Below are positions 43,600 to 54,040 of a stretch of DNA of 64,000 nt, piece after piece. The notes under the pieces were generated by a model that was not told where the DNA came from, ran no database searches, and saw only the letters and a program-made list of their open reading frames with translations. The DNA lies in assembly GCA_947504705.1 (NCBI GenBank), contig CANNIA010000009.1, positions 1 to 64,000 on the forward strand, given 5' to 3'. Positions within the stretch are counted from its first letter, which is position 1; every line of letters begins with the position of its first letter. The position numbers were made by a program, and so were the translations under genes. This DNA is from Paracoccaceae bacterium. Lineage in GTDB: Bacteria; Pseudomonadota; Alphaproteobacteria; Rhodobacterales; Rhodobacteraceae.

Positions 43600-46563
43600 T
43601 CACGGTTTAAAGATGAATTCACCGGAGTTCAGCTGATCAGGAGCGACGAGGCCATCCAGGATCAGCGTAATGTCCGCCGCCCCATCGCCGTTGATATCCA
43701 CCAGAACCTTGCCGCCCGAAAAGATTGCCTCGGAATTGTCTAGGCCACCCGTAAAGCTGCTTGCGCCAAGGTACTGGAATTCTCCGATGCCAACACCGTC
43801 AAAGACCAGAATATCACTGTAGCCGAGCCCGTCATCGACCAGATCGAAGTCTGTAATCCGGTCGACTCCGTCGCCTGCGGTGGAGATGACGAATTCATCC
43901 CCACCACCGCCTCCGGTCAAGATATCATTGCCTGCGCCGCCGACCAGCATATCGTGGCCCAACCCCCCGGACAGGTTGTCGACCCCAACCCCGCCGATCA
44001 ACGTGTCGTCGCCGCCACCACCCGCCAGAATGTCGTTGCCCGCTCCGCCGTCCAGCTGGTCCGCTCCGGCCCCGCCGGTCAACCGGTTCGCACCCGCGTT
44101 GCCCAGGATCGAAATCCCGTGATCCACTGCCGAGGCATCAACGTTGATCGCAGCCGAGCCCGTCGTGACTGCCGCCGCCGCCGTGCCCGTGCCGATCACA
44201 ACGCGTTCGACATCGACATCGTGATCCAGCACCAGCGTCCCCGCGACCGTACCGGTAAAGCGCAGTTCGTCCTGGCCAGACCCGCCCACGATCTGTTCGC
44301 CCGAGACGTGATCGCCAAAGCTTGAAATCACGAAAAGATCGTCACCATCCCCGCCGAAGAGCGAGTCTGCGCCGCCCGCACCGGCGAGGATGTCACGGCC
44401 CGCACCGCCCTCAAGACGGTTCGCGCCAATATCACCGGTCATAGTGTCGGTGAACGCGGTGCCGATCACGTTCTCGATATTCTGCAGCGTATCCGTGCCA
44501 GCACCAAGTGTCGCCTGCGCCGGAACCAGCCCGAGGTTCACCGAGACCGCGCCCGTCGCGCCCGAATAGTCCGCTGTGTCGATCCCGGCCCCGCCGATCA
44601 GCGTGTCGTTGCCGACCCCGCCAACCAGAGTGTCGTTGCCAAGACCACCCATCAGGATGTTGGCACCAGCATCGCCCATCAGACGGTCGTTGCCGCTGCC
44701 GCCCTCAAGCCCCTCGATCCCCGAAAGACTGTCGGTCCCAAACCCGTCAACCGTCAGCGTAGCACTGCCAAGGCCCAGCACCAGACCCTGCGTCGCAGAG
44801 GCATAGCTCGCCACATCCAGCCCAACCCCGCCGATCAACGTGTCGTCGCCACCACCACCCGCCAGAATGTCGTTGCCCGCCCCGCCGTCCAGCTGGTCGG
44901 ACCCACTGTCACCGGCCAGAGTGTCATTCCCGTCGCCGCCGGAAATGGAATCGTTGCCGGTTTCACCCGAAAGCCGGTCGTTGCCGGCCAGGCCGGCGAG
45001 GGTGTCGTCGCCCCCGCCGCCAAGGATCGTGTCGGAATACGCACTTCCTGTCAGCTGATCGAACTGGTCATAGCCTTCGATTGCGGTCCCAGAGGTGCCT
45101 TTGGCCACGACGATCATCATCGTTTCGTTCGCACTGAACTCGAGCGGGATTTGCTGTACCGTACTTGTAAGATTTATGGTCCGGATCGTGACAATCGGCG
45201 TTCCGTCTTCTTCCGAGGTTATCTCGTAAATCGTGACGTGGTGTGCGCCTCCGGTGCTGGCCTTGAGGGTAATCGAATCCGCACGATCAGCTTCGCTTCG
45301 GTTGCTGAGAAAATAGATGCTCTTTGCTGCCGAACCGAATGCATTGACCTCGACACCCGATATAGCGCTTGCCGCCGAAATAACCCGGGTCCCCTTGAGC
45401 TGGGTAGCCATCATGTCAAAGACGACACCACCAAGGGAAAGCCCGCCATAGACCTCGGCTCCGACGCCAGTGTTTTGGATCATGCGTGTCTTGTTGTTCT
45501 GCTCGACGGCCCAAACGTCAGCATGATCGACACCCGCAACAGCCATTTCCTTTACAAGTTCGACCATAGAGTCGACTTGCTTCAGACCATGCTCATCGCT
45601 GTTGCGTGCGGCAACGTTCCATTCCGTGACGTAGATTTTTGGCTGAGAAAATCCGGGGGTTGCAGCAGCAAGCGTGGCCCAAGTCTTGGACGGCTGGTAC
45701 GCCCAACCGTTCACAGAACTATCCGAACCGGTAAGATAGCGGTGCGACAGGATGCCATCGACTGCAGCCCGCGATTCCATGCTGGTGAACTGGTCGAAAA
45801 TCAACTCTGTGGCGGAAACCAAAGGACCAGAGTAATCCGACGCCGGAATCTGCCCGTCAGGCATAAAGAGTTCGGCATTTCCACCAGGACCAACCTGGAC
45901 GACAATGTCGGGATCAATCTGGCTGGCGGGATCCAAGCTTGCGTTCAGCCTATCAATTTCCTGCTCGACCACCACCGACAGATAGGCTGCAACGCGGCCA
46001 TATTCGATCGGGGACATCTGAAAGCCAAAAACCTTGCTGTTGTCCACATACCATTCGTTGCCGATTTCAAAACCGGCGACGGTCACCCCTCTGGAATTGG
46101 CGTCGGTCAGAACGAAATCGACATAGCTGCGCAGGTTACTTTCCTGTGCGGTATCAAGCATGCGATTGCCAGTTGCGTCGAGGTCGTCGGACAGAAAACG
46201 ATACGTCGGAAGAACGAAGGTGGCTGTCGCATCCAAGGACGCGGCGTAGTCAAGAAAGTCGGACACGCCGACCGTTGCCTCGGTTCGGGTGTTGTTCACG
46301 CCAGAGTAGTTTGCAGTTGTCGAATTCGGATCCGAGAGATCCAGTGCAACTTCCGTAACGGTGCCGCCAGGGTAGCGCAGGGTTCCCAAATCCACTTCTT
46401 CGGCAAAAGCCTTGAAGGAGTCCGAGATCGTGCCGACCGAAGTGCCGCCGTCGCGGTCAAAAAGAAAGTTGGCACCGAACAAATCGGACGATATCGGATC
46501 GCCAACATAGGTTACTGTCCCAGTAAGCCCCGGAAGTGCCAAGCTTGCCACGATGTTCACCAT
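43600..46563 (-). CDS. Type I secreted RTX protein with glycoside-hydrolase-like domain
   Basis: A 987-residue secreted protein. Residues about 1-480 look like a (beta/alpha)8 glycosidase of clan GH-A (GH39/GH51/GH79-like): [22 protein letters not shown] with a candidate acid/base Glu, and [13 protein letters not shown] with a candidate nucleophile Glu. Residues about 500-940 hold some 25 calcium-binding GGxGxDxLx nonapeptides in several blocks, and the last 50 residues form a T1SS-type C-terminal signal. The N-terminus has no Sec signal. It sits directly upstream of its own exporter genes. Substrate unknown; extracellular polysaccharide is likely. Confidence 0.88.
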   Translation of the reverse strand: MVNIVASLALPGLTGTVTYVGDPISSDLFGANFLFDRDGGTSVGTISDSFKAFAEEVDLGTLRYPGGTVTEVALDLSDPNSTTANYSGVNNTRTEATVGVSDFLDYAASLDATATFVLPTYRFLSDDLDATGNRMLDTAQESNLRSYVDFVLTDANSRGVTVAGFEIGNEWYVDNSKVFGFQMSPIEYGRVAAYLSVVVEQEIDRLNASLDPASQIDPDIVVQVGPGGNAELFMPDGQIPASDYSGPLVSATELIFDQFTSMESRAAVDGILSHRYLTGSDSSVNGWAYQPSKTWATLAAATPGFSQPKIYVTEWNVAARNSDEHGLKQVDSMVELVKEMAVAGVDHADVWAVEQNNKTRMIQNTGVGAEVYGGLSLGGVVFDMMATQLKGTRVISAASAISGVEVNAFGSAAKSIYFLSNRSEADRADSITLKASTGGAHHVTIYEITSEEDGTPIVTIRTINLTSTVQQIPLEFSANETMMIVVAKGTSGTAIEGYDQFDQLTGSAYSDTILGGGGDDTLAGLAGNDRLSGETGNDSISGGDGNDTLAGDSGSDQLDGGAGNDILAGGGGDDTLIGGVGLDVASYASATQGLVLGLGSATLTVDGFGTDSLSGIEGLEGGSGNDRLMGDAGANILMGGLGNDTLVGGVGNDTLIGGAGIDTADYSGATGAVSVNLGLVPAQATLGAGTDTLQNIENVIGTAFTDTMTGDIGANRLEGGAGRDILAGAGGADSLFGGDGDDLFVISSFGDHVSGEQIVGGSGQDELRFTGTVAGTLVLDHDVDVERVVIGTGTAAAAVTTGSAAINVDASAVDHGISILGNAGANRLTGGAGADQLDGGAGNDILAGGGGDDTLIGGVGVDNLSGGLGHDMLVGGAGNDILTGGGGGDEFVISTAGDGVDRITDFDLVDDGLGYSDILVFDGVGIGEFQYLGASSFTGGLDNSEAIFSGGKVLVDINGDGAADITLILDGLVAPDQLNSGEFIFKP
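43984..44061. repeat. 78-bp internal repeat of the RTX gene (copy 1)
   Basis: Identical to 44821-44898 except for two bases. It encodes the same set of nonapeptides ([19 protein letters not shown]). The near identity at DNA level means recent duplication or gene conversion within the RTX region. Confidence 0.9.
44821..44898. repeat. 78-bp internal repeat of the RTX gene (copy 2)
   Basis: Second copy of the unit at 43984-44061, two mismatches in 78 bases, in the same orientation and reading frame. Confidence 0.9.
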
Positions 46564-47137
46564 TCCTTCGACGCCGACAGCGTCTATATCAGGATTTCTA
46601 CCGATCTCAAACTATCACGAACTTAAACATGGATGGCCAATCCGAACTGATACTGCACACTCAAAACACACTCGTTCTGCTCAACGGAAGGCCCCTTTGC
46701 GCCAAAGAAGCTGGCCAGGCCACTGGCGCTTGAGTTGACGGGGAAAGAATTACGCGACACCATAGCAAACAGCCCCGCCAACCAACAAAGTATGCCGGAA
46801 AAGCTGCGCGGCTGCGTTGACATGGATCAAAACTCCCAAAATACACGATAAGTTCACCAAATGGGGCGCGCCACGGTTCTCTCTGGCAACGCCTTAGAAC
46901 GCAGGATTGAGAGAACGGTCCAGCCAGTCAACACCTCGCCCAAGGTGGCTGACATGATCAGTATGGATGCCGCAAACTGTTGAAGCAAGGCCGAAAAAGT
47001 GATGGAGCGGGGCGTGCCTCTTGGTATACCATGGCGCAATGGAAGAATGACTCCAGTCGCCTGTAGGCAGCACCGGTCGGTTTACACGACTTGGCACGGT
47101 ATGTCCGGGTAATGGCGGAGCAACGACGGAGGCGGCA
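46564..47137. other. Intergenic region between divergent RTX and deacetylase genes
   Basis: About 570 bases, AT-richer than the surroundings. It should hold the promoters of the secretion operon and of the gene at 47138. Short frames on both strands have neither a good ribosome binding site nor a recognisable protein. No clear regulatory repeat was found. Confidence 0.5.
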
Positions 47138-48709
47138 GTGATCCTCAGATTTCTCTTCGGGGCGTTGACCGGAATTGTTCTGGTTGCATCCGGAATGGTC
47201 TTGGCATCGGCGATCTTTCCCGGACCCTCGTCAACAGTGACTTCCGAACTGGAGGAAGACGCCGAAACTCTGGTGGTCGAGGCAGTGCCGGATGCCGAGG
47301 CCGACAAAACCGAGGTCGGACTTGAAGACGATCCTGCCACAGCAGTGTCCGAGGCCAACGAAACCACCCCGGCCCCAAGCGATGACGTGGCGGCGGAAGC
47401 AGTCAGTGGGACCGAGTCAGCAATCAAGGCCGACGAAGAGCCTGTCGCAACCGCAACAGCGGATTCTGCCGAAGCGCAAAGCGCCATGCTGGAGCCCGCA
47501 GCACAACCATCCCCCGAGACAACCGAGGCCGCGCAACCGGAGATCACGGAAACGACAGCTCCCCTGTACGAGTCGGCAGGCGAAGACCAATCTCCCGAGG
47601 TACCTGCCACCGTTACAGTGGACGAGCCCGAAGCGCCTAAAACGCCTGCGGTGTTGCCGGCCCCGGCCGAGGACCCGGCCGTGACGCTCGACGAAGGTCT
47701 GACGGCCACCACTCTTCCAGCCGCAACCGAAGGAGCCGCGCCGGATACCGCAACTGCCGAGACCCAGCCAACAGTTCAGCCCGAACCTGTGACCGAGGCT
47801 CAGCCGGAAACCGGATCGGAACCCGCTGTCGTTGCAACCGTCGAGCCTGAAGTTGCAGAGGTGCCAGCGCCAATGGCCGTTGACGAACCCGCGACAGTCG
47901 CGGAAGGCAATAGTTCAACTTTCGCCCCGACCCCGGGCTTTTCGTCAGAAGGAACGATCACCGACACGGAGACTGAAGTCGCCACAGATGCCGAAAACGC
48001 AACGGCTGAGGCTGATGGTGGCAGCGTCGTCGACACAAGGCCAATCACTGCTTATGCCGCAAGCTTCGATAACCCCGACGCCAAACCCGTGCTTGCCATC
48101 GTGCTGATCGACACCGGCGCCGCCGATCTTGATCGCGCAGCGCTTGCTGCCCTGCCCTTCCCAGTAAGCTTTGCGCTTGACCCGATGGACCCTGCAACGC
48201 CCGATCATGCCGCGATCTACCGCGCGGCTGGGCGCGAAGTGATCATGCTGGCAACGGGCATCGCCGAAGGCTCGCAAGCGTCAGATGTCGAGGTTGCGTT
48301 CCAGTCGATGGCGCAGCGCCTGCCCGAGGCCGTCGCGGTGATGGACCTTTCGGAGCCGGTTTTCCAGGACAACCGGCCGCTGGCAAGCCTGGTCGTTCCG
48401 GTGATCGGCGGCGAAGGTCGGGGTGTCCTGAGCTGGGACAAGGGCCTGAACGCAGCTGACCAGGTGGCACGGCGCGATGACATCGCTTCGGCGGTGATCT
48501 TCCGCGACCTTGCAGTCGGCGGAGGGGACGCCGCCGCGGCCAAGCGCACGCTGGACCGGGCAGTGTTCAAAGCCGGTCAGGACGGGCGTGTGGTCGTGGC
48601 GGGCGAAGCGACGCCCGAACTGATCGCCGGTCTTCTGGAATGGTCGGTCGAAGGCCGCGCCGGGGCGGTTGCTCTTGGGCCGCTGACGGCTGCAATGAAA
48701 GTCGACTGA
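47138..48709 (+). CDS. Divergent polysaccharide deacetylase family protein
   Basis: The 523-residue protein has an N-terminal membrane helix (residues 4-30), a long Glu/Ala/Pro/Thr-rich linker (about 30-300) and a C-terminal domain (about 310-520) of the divergent polysaccharide deacetylase (YibQ-like) family, with AIVLIDTGAADLDRAALAAL and PFPVSFALDPMDP blocks. Many such proteins lack the metal triad of true deacetylases, and no clear HxxxH motif is visible here, so catalysis is doubtful. GTG start at 47138 with GGAGG five bases upstream. It probably acts in the periplasm on envelope polymers. Confidence 0.82.
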   Translation: MILRFLFGALTGIVLVASGMVLASAIFPGPSSTVTSELEEDAETLVVEAVPDAEADKTEVGLEDDPATAVSEANETTPAPSDDVAAEAVSGTESAIKADEEPVATATADSAEAQSAMLEPAAQPSPETTEAAQPEITETTAPLYESAGEDQSPEVPATVTVDEPEAPKTPAVLPAPAEDPAVTLDEGLTATTLPAATEGAAPDTATAETQPTVQPEPVTEAQPETGSEPAVVATVEPEVAEVPAPMAVDEPATVAEGNSSTFAPTPGFSSEGTITDTETEVATDAENATAEADGGSVVDTRPITAYAASFDNPDAKPVLAIVLIDTGAADLDRAALAALPFPVSFALDPMDPATPDHAAIYRAAGREVIMLATGIAEGSQASDVEVAFQSMAQRLPEAVAVMDLSEPVFQDNRPLASLVVPVIGGEGRGVLSWDKGLNAADQVARRDDIASAVIFRDLAVGGGDAAAAKRTLDRAVFKAGQDGRVVVAGEATPELIAGLLEWSVEGRAGAVALGPLTAAMKVD

Positions 48710-48723
48710 TCAGGACTTGCCGG

Positions 48724-50232
48724 TCAAGAATTTCCGCGCCGGGCGAACATCCCGGCGTCTTTCGCCGCGCGACGCAACGCATTGGATTTGTTGACGGTTT
48801 CCTGATATTCCGCCTCGGGGTCGCTGTCATAGACGACGCCACCCCCGGCCTGGATATACAGGGTTTCGTCCTTCAGGACCGCCGTGCGAAGCGCGATGCA
48901 GAAGTCCATCTCGCCATTGGCCGCGAAATACCCGACGCCGCCGCCATAGATGCCGCGCTTTTCCGGCTCCAACTCGTCAATAATCTCCATCGCGCGGACC
49001 TTGGGCGCACCAGACACCGTGCCCGCAGGCAGACCGGCCAGTAGCGCCGAGAGCGCGTCTTCGCCGTCCGCAATCTCGCCCACCACGTTCGACACGATGT
49101 GCATGACGTGGGAATAGCGCTCGATGATGAAAGTCTCGGTCGGGCGCACGGTGCCTACTTTCGCCACCCGGCCCACATCGTTGCGGCCAAGGTCGAGAAG
49201 CATCAGATGTTCGGCCCGTTCCTTGGGGTCAGCCAGAAGGTCCAGTTCAAGCGCCTTGTCTTCGTCCACGGTAGTACCCCGTTTGCGGGTGCCGGCGATG
49301 GGGCGGACGGTGACTTCACGGTCGCGGAGGCGGACAAGGATTTCGGGGCTGGCGCCGATGACCTGAAAGCCGCCGAAGTTGAAGAAGAACATGAAGGGCG
49401 ACGGGTTGGTACGCCGCAAGGACCGGTAAAGCGCGAAAGGCGGCAGTTCGAACCGCTGCGACCAGCGCTGTGAGGGCACGACCTGGAAGATGTCGCCCGC
49501 GCGGATATAGTCCTTGGCCTTTTCGACAGCGGCCATGTAGCCCGCATGGGTGAAGTTCGACTGCGCCGGGCCGACCGGGGCGGCATCGCCCAGATCGCGG
49601 GCCGCCGAGGGCGCGCGGTCAAGGTCGCGCAGACTGTCCATCACCCGTTCCGCCGCCTGCGCATAGGCCGCGCGTGCCGTAAGGCCCGAGCCGACCCAGG
49701 CGGGGGCGACCACGGTCACCTCGCCCTTGACGCCATCAAGGACCGCGATGACCGAGGGGCGGATCAGTTGCGCATCCGGCAGGCCAAGGGGGTCGGGGTT
49801 CACATTTGGCAGGTTTTCCACCAGCCGGATCATGTCATAGCCAAGATAACCGAACAGGCCCGCCGACACCGCAGGCAGGCCTTCGGGCATCTCGATCCGG
49901 CATTCGGCCAGAAGGTCGCGCAGGGTTTGCAGCGGATGGCCGTCAAGGTCGGTGAAGGACTGCCGGTCAAAGCGGGCTTCGCGGTTGATCCGGCTTTGGG
50001 TGCCATGGCACTGCCAGATCAGATCGGGCTTCATGCCGACGATGGAATAGCGGCCCCGAACCTCGCCCCCGGTCACCGATTCCAGCATGAACGTATCGGC
50101 ACGGGCATCGCCCAGCTTCAGCATCAGGCTGACGGGCGTATCCAGATCTGCGGCCAGCCGGGCCCAGACGATCTGGTTCCGGCCCGCGTTCCAACCGGCC
50201 TCAAAGTCGGCAAAACCGGGGAAGAGCTGCAT
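48724..50232 (-). CDS. trpE: Anthranilate synthase component I
   Basis: TrpE makes anthranilate from chorismate with ammonia supplied by TrpG, the first step of tryptophan synthesis. The 502-residue product has the feedback-site-like DTFMLESVTGGEVRGRYS region and the chorismate-binding C-terminal half with IAGTRKRGTTVDEDKALELD, LLDLGRNDVGRV and GTVSGAPKVRAMEIIDELEP. It starts inside the stop of ppiD (TAATG), so the genes are cotranscribed. The partner genes trpG and trpD lie 12.6 kb away on the other strand, a common alphaproteobacterial split. Confidence 0.96.
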   Translation of the reverse strand: MQLFPGFADFEAGWNAGRNQIVWARLAADLDTPVSLMLKLGDARADTFMLESVTGGEVRGRYSIVGMKPDLIWQCHGTQSRINREARFDRQSFTDLDGHPLQTLRDLLAECRIEMPEGLPAVSAGLFGYLGYDMIRLVENLPNVNPDPLGLPDAQLIRPSVIAVLDGVKGEVTVVAPAWVGSGLTARAAYAQAAERVMDSLRDLDRAPSAARDLGDAAPVGPAQSNFTHAGYMAAVEKAKDYIRAGDIFQVVPSQRWSQRFELPPFALYRSLRRTNPSPFMFFFNFGGFQVIGASPEILVRLRDREVTVRPIAGTRKRGTTVDEDKALELDLLADPKERAEHLMLLDLGRNDVGRVAKVGTVRPTETFIIERYSHVMHIVSNVVGEIADGEDALSALLAGLPAGTVSGAPKVRAMEIIDELEPEKRGIYGGGVGYFAANGEMDFCIALRTAVLKDETLYIQAGGGVVYDSDPEAEYQETVNKSNALRRAAKDAGMFARRGNS

Positions 50233-52103
50233 TAGGGAAGGCTCGCGTTCACAGCGTCGACAGCGGCTTGATCCATTGTGATCCCGGCATCCGTGGTGAT
50301 CGAGGTGGTAAAGGCCTCGAACGCATCCGCCGAAATCGACTGGGCAAAGCTGGTGGCAAGCGAGGCACGGGCGGCGGCGGTCTCTTCACCTTCGGTGACG
50401 GCGGGGATGATCTTGTCCAGAACGACGACGCCAACGAAGCCATCGGCGTCGACCACGGAAACCGCGCCTTCTGCCATGCCAAAGACCGTCTCCATCAGCG
50501 AGGCCGGGGCACCCTCGACCGAGCCATTACGGTCGGTCTTCGCCATCGCGTCGACGATCCCGAAGCTGCCCAGCGATGCGCCGCCTTCAACGGCCGTCTT
50601 GATCTCGACGGCACGGGCCGACAGCGCCTTGGTCAGCGCTTCGGCATGCCAAGCGGTGGTTACGGCCTGGCGCGCCTCGTCAAACGGGGTCGGGGCTTCG
50701 GCGACAATCTCATCCAAGCGCAAAGCGAAGAGGCCGCCGTCTTCCAGACCCGTCGTTTCCGGGAAATCCCCCTCGGCAACTGCATCGGCAGCCTGACGGA
50801 AGGCGTCATAGCCTTCTATCGCCGAACCGCCTGGAACGCCCGAGACATAGTCCAGCGTGGAAAGGGTCATGCCCTCTTCCTTGGCCAGATCCTCCAGTGT
50901 GGCACCTCCGGCGAGAAGGTCATCAATCGCCTCGAACCGCGCATCAATCGCGGTGCGCGCCGCTTCGGTCTGCAGTTCCAGCGCCAGCGTGTCATGGACA
51001 TCGGCCAGCGGGGTTTCTTCGGCGGCCAGCACCGTCGCCACCCGGAACATCGCCGGGCCGAGGTTTGAGGGCAGCGGTCCGACCACATCCCCTTCGGCAG
51101 CGGCAAAGACGCTTTCACCGGCATCGCCAAGATCGTCGAGGGTCACGTCGCCAAGGTCGGCATCGGCAAGTTCGATCCCGCGATCCTTGACCAAGTCCTC
51201 GAATGTGGCCCCGCCATCCAGCTTGGCGCGCGCGGCGTCAGCGGTGGCCTGATCGGGATAGACCAGCCGGTCGACGATCCGCCGCTCGGGCAGGACATAT
51301 TCGTCGATCCGCTCGTCATATAGCGCCTGAACGGCGGCCTCGTCCACCGGCTGATCGGCGGCGATGTCCTGCGGCAAAAGCGCGACATAGGTGATCCGCT
51401 TCGCCTCGGGCTTGATGAACATCTCGGGTTGGGCGGTGTGGAAGGCTTTCAGCTCATCCTCGGTCGGTGCCGGCAAGGGGGCGGCAAGATACGCCTCGGT
51501 CAGAGGCAGCAGCGAAAAGCCGCGCTTTTCGTTCAGCCAGAGGTCTAGCTTTTCCGTCATCGCCTGCGGTGCGGTGATCCCGCCCGAGATCATGTTCTGG
51601 AACAGCCCAAGCGTCACATCGCGGCGCACGCCGGTCTCAAAGTCCGCCTCGCTTTGTTTGATCCGTTCAAGCTGCGAACGATACATGTCGCGGTCAAAGC
51701 TGCCCGAGGGGCCCTGAAAGGCGGGCATCGCGACGACCTTGGTTGCGACAAGTTCATCACCCACCGACAGGCCGATCTTCCCGGCTTCATCCGTCAGCGC
51801 AGCCCGGGCAATCAGCCCGCGCATCACGTCCTGGCCAAGGCCCGCGCCCAGCAACTCTTGCGCCGAAATCTGCAGGCCCATCTGCTGCGAATAGGACCGA
51901 ACCTGGGTCTGCACCGCCTGGGCATAGTCCTGCGCGCTGATCTCGATATCGCCGACGGTCGCCACACTGGTGACCCGGCCACCGAAGTTCGTGACCCCGA
52001 ACCCGCCAAGGCCCAGCACCAGCATGGACATCAAAAGCCAGCCTGCCACCTCTTGCATCTTGCGTTTGGTGCGCGGCTTTTCGTCGTCGGTGTTCTTGCT
52101 CAT
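50232..52103 (-). CDS. PpiD-like periplasmic peptidyl-prolyl isomerase
   Basis: A 623-residue SurA/PpiD-type folding factor: short cytosolic N-terminus, one membrane helix (about residues 20-42), a SurA-N-like chaperone domain (to about residue 170) and parvulin-like PPIase region in the middle (about 250-370). The parvulin part looks degenerate, so chaperone action may dominate. It probably assists folding of exported proteins at the Sec translocon. The stop overlaps the trpE start. Confidence 0.87.
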   Translation of the reverse strand: MSKNTDDEKPRTKRKMQEVAGWLLMSMLVLGLGGFGVTNFGGRVTSVATVGDIEISAQDYAQAVQTQVRSYSQQMGLQISAQELLGAGLGQDVMRGLIARAALTDEAGKIGLSVGDELVATKVVAMPAFQGPSGSFDRDMYRSQLERIKQSEADFETGVRRDVTLGLFQNMISGGITAPQAMTEKLDLWLNEKRGFSLLPLTEAYLAAPLPAPTEDELKAFHTAQPEMFIKPEAKRITYVALLPQDIAADQPVDEAAVQALYDERIDEYVLPERRIVDRLVYPDQATADAARAKLDGGATFEDLVKDRGIELADADLGDVTLDDLGDAGESVFAAAEGDVVGPLPSNLGPAMFRVATVLAAEETPLADVHDTLALELQTEAARTAIDARFEAIDDLLAGGATLEDLAKEEGMTLSTLDYVSGVPGGSAIEGYDAFRQAADAVAEGDFPETTGLEDGGLFALRLDEIVAEAPTPFDEARQAVTTAWHAEALTKALSARAVEIKTAVEGGASLGSFGIVDAMAKTDRNGSVEGAPASLMETVFGMAEGAVSVVDADGFVGVVVLDKIIPAVTEGEETAAARASLATSFAQSISADAFEAFTTSITTDAGITMDQAAVDAVNASLP

Positions 52104-52199
52104 GACTTGCCCGTCGGTATCCTTGGGGGTTTCCCTAGCAGCGGTGAATAGTGGGAAGGCGGACGGGGGGCAAGATCAAGATCGCCCCCTGCTCTGTCG

Positions 52200-53405
52200 T
52201 TAGGGCCGGAACGCCGCCAGCCGCCGCAGCACTTCGGCAATGCCTTTGGCGTCGACATTGGCAAAGGCAATGCGGATCTGGCGTTCCCCGGCAGTCGAGC
52301 CTTCGGGCTGGAACATCGTCCCCGGCAGCATCAAAAGCGAGGCTTCCGCGACCAACCTCTTGCACAGCACATCCGAGGCCATGTCGAACGGGTGTTCCAC
52401 ATAGGCGAAATAGGCACCGCAGCCCAGAAGCTTCCAGCCCTTGACCGCCCCGAACCCATCAACCAGCGCCCGGCGGCGGGACAGGATTTCATCCCGCTCT
52501 CCCGCCAGCCACTGGGTGAGGTTCTGCATTCCCCAAAGGGCGCCGATCTGGCCCAGTTGGCCGGGGCAGATGGCGACGGTGTCGAGGAACTTCTCGATCT
52601 GGAACAGCCGCTCACGCGAGGCGATGACTGCGCCAACCCGGTGGCCGGTCAGCCGGTAGGCCTTGGAGAAGCTGTAAAGCTGGATGACCGTGTCCGACCA
52701 GTCGGGATCAGCGATCAGGTCATGCGGGCGACCGCCCATTTCAAAGGAATGGCGGCTGTCAAAGTCGCGGTAGGTTTCATCCACGATCAGGGCCAGACCC
52801 TTGGCGCGGGCAAGATCGCGGAAGGCGTCCAGCACATCGGACGGATACTCCACCCCGCCGGGGTTGTTCGGGGTCACCAGCACAATCGCGCGGGTGCGCG
52901 GGGTGATCAGCGCCTCGGCAGCGGTGACATCGGGGATCAGAGTCGCGTCGGTTTCCAAGGGCACGGCGGTGACGCCGGTCATGTCCAGCCACATCTTGTG
53001 ATTGAAGTACCACGGCGTTGGCAGGATCACCTCGTCCCCTGCCCCGGCCAAGGTGGCCATGACCGCGCAGAAGGCCTGATTGCAGCCTTGGGTGATACCA
53101 ACTTCGGCGGGTTCAATCTGACCGCCATAAGCACGGGAAAACTGGCTGGCGATTTCGGTGCGCAATTCGGGCAGGCCAAGGACTGGGCCATAGAGATGGG
53201 CATCGGGATTGTTCAATGCAGCATCCGCCAACGCCTGACGCAGGCCCAAGGGCGGGATTTCCACCGGGGCGGCTTGGCTTACGTTGATCAAGGGGCGGTC
53301 TGCGGGGTGGGTCACCCCCTCCAGCCAGCGCCGCGCCTCCATCACCGGAGGGGCCTCGGTCGCGGCGAAGGCGGGGTTAAGCGGAGCGATTTGGGGCATG
53401 GTCAT
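52200..53405 (-). CDS. Class I/II PLP aminotransferase
   Basis: The 401-residue fold-type I aminotransferase shows LYGPVLGLPELRTEIA, TQGCNQAFCAVMATLAGAGD, LVTPNNPGG (Asn ligand), LIVDETYRDF (Asp ligand) and YSFSKAYRLTGHRVG with the PLP lysine. It resembles aspartate/aromatic aminotransferases, but substrate cannot be told. It stands between ppiD-trpE and gpt with its own start region; the link with trpE may be coincidental. Confidence 0.85.
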   Translation of the reverse strand: MTMPQIAPLNPAFAATEAPPVMEARRWLEGVTHPADRPLINVSQAAPVEIPPLGLRQALADAALNNPDAHLYGPVLGLPELRTEIASQFSRAYGGQIEPAEVGITQGCNQAFCAVMATLAGAGDEVILPTPWYFNHKMWLDMTGVTAVPLETDATLIPDVTAAEALITPRTRAIVLVTPNNPGGVEYPSDVLDAFRDLARAKGLALIVDETYRDFDSRHSFEMGGRPHDLIADPDWSDTVIQLYSFSKAYRLTGHRVGAVIASRERLFQIEKFLDTVAICPGQLGQIGALWGMQNLTQWLAGERDEILSRRRALVDGFGAVKGWKLLGCGAYFAYVEHPFDMASDVLCKRLVAEASLLMLPGTMFQPEGSTAGERQIRIAFANVDAKGIAEVLRRLAAFRP

Positions 53406-53502
53406 CTGGTCATCCTTTCTGGCCGCTCATCGGCCCTGACGGGCCTTTTCGCTGGGGCAGGGCAAGCGAGAAGCGCCCGCGAGGGAGCGCCGAGCGCTGA
53501 CG

Positions 53503-54027
53503 TCAGTCCGTGCCGCGCATCGGCTGGACATATTGCAGCGCCATGTCCCAGGGGAAGAAGATCCAGGTGTCCTGGCTGACGCTGGTGATATAGGTGTCGG
53601 CCTGCCGCTCACCCTCGGGCTTGGCGTAGACGCAGGCGAAATGCGCCTTTGGGTAAAGGCCCCGGATCAGCTCAAGCGTCTTGCCGCTGTCAACAAGGTC
53701 ATCGACGATCAGGATGCCCGAACCATCGCCCATCAGGTCGGCCTGCGGGGCCTTGATCACCTGCGCTTCACGGCGCTGGTCGGCTGCTCCGCCGCCGGCA
53801 TGATAGGACTTCACCGAGATTGCATCGACAACGCGGATATCCAGCTCGCGGCTGACGATCATCGCCGGAACAAGACCGCCCCGGGTGATCCCGACCACGG
53901 CTTTCCAGGCCCCGCCTTCACCCGGACCCTTGCCGTCCAGCCGCCAGGCCAGCGCCCGGGCATCACGGTGGATCTGATCCCAGCTGACGTGGAATCCCTT
54001 TTCATGCGGCAGACGATCGGGCGACAT
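53503..54027 (-). CDS. gpt: Xanthine (guanine) phosphoribosyltransferase
   Basis: Salvages xanthine and guanine with PRPP to give nucleotides. The 174-residue product has the PRPP-binding [17 protein letters not shown] loop near residues 102-118 and a hood-like region ahead of it. Length is slightly above E. coli Gpt (152), with extra N-terminal residues [12 protein letters not shown]. It ends close to the aminotransferase and begins 13 bases after the lysE stop, so gpt may be cotranscribed with lysE. Confidence 0.92.
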   Translation of the reverse strand: MSPDRLPHEKGFHVSWDQIHRDARALAWRLDGKGPGEGGAWKAVVGITRGGLVPAMIVSRELDIRVVDAISVKSYHAGGGAADQRREAQVIKAPQADLMGDGSGILIVDDLVDSGKTLELIRGLYPKAHFACVYAKPEGERQADTYITSVSQDTWIFFPWDMALQYVQPMRGTD

Positions 54028-54040
54028 CGGGCTTACTCCT

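Noticed and set aside
43880-45058. Regular short repeats that might be taken for a CRISPR-like array, with plus-strand proline-rich frames
   Set aside because: The periodicity is that of RTX nonapeptide codons on the minus strand; the plus-strand frames are shadows of this repeat.
46623-46823. 66-codon minus-strand frame between the divergent RTX and deacetylase genes
   Set aside because: No convincing ribosome binding site, no recognisable family; more likely promoter DNA of the secretion operon.
53420-53455. Hairpin GGCCC...GGGCC followed by TTTT between the aminotransferase and gpt genes
   Set aside because: The T-run lies on the plus strand where no gene ends; on the minus strand it lacks a T-run after gpt.
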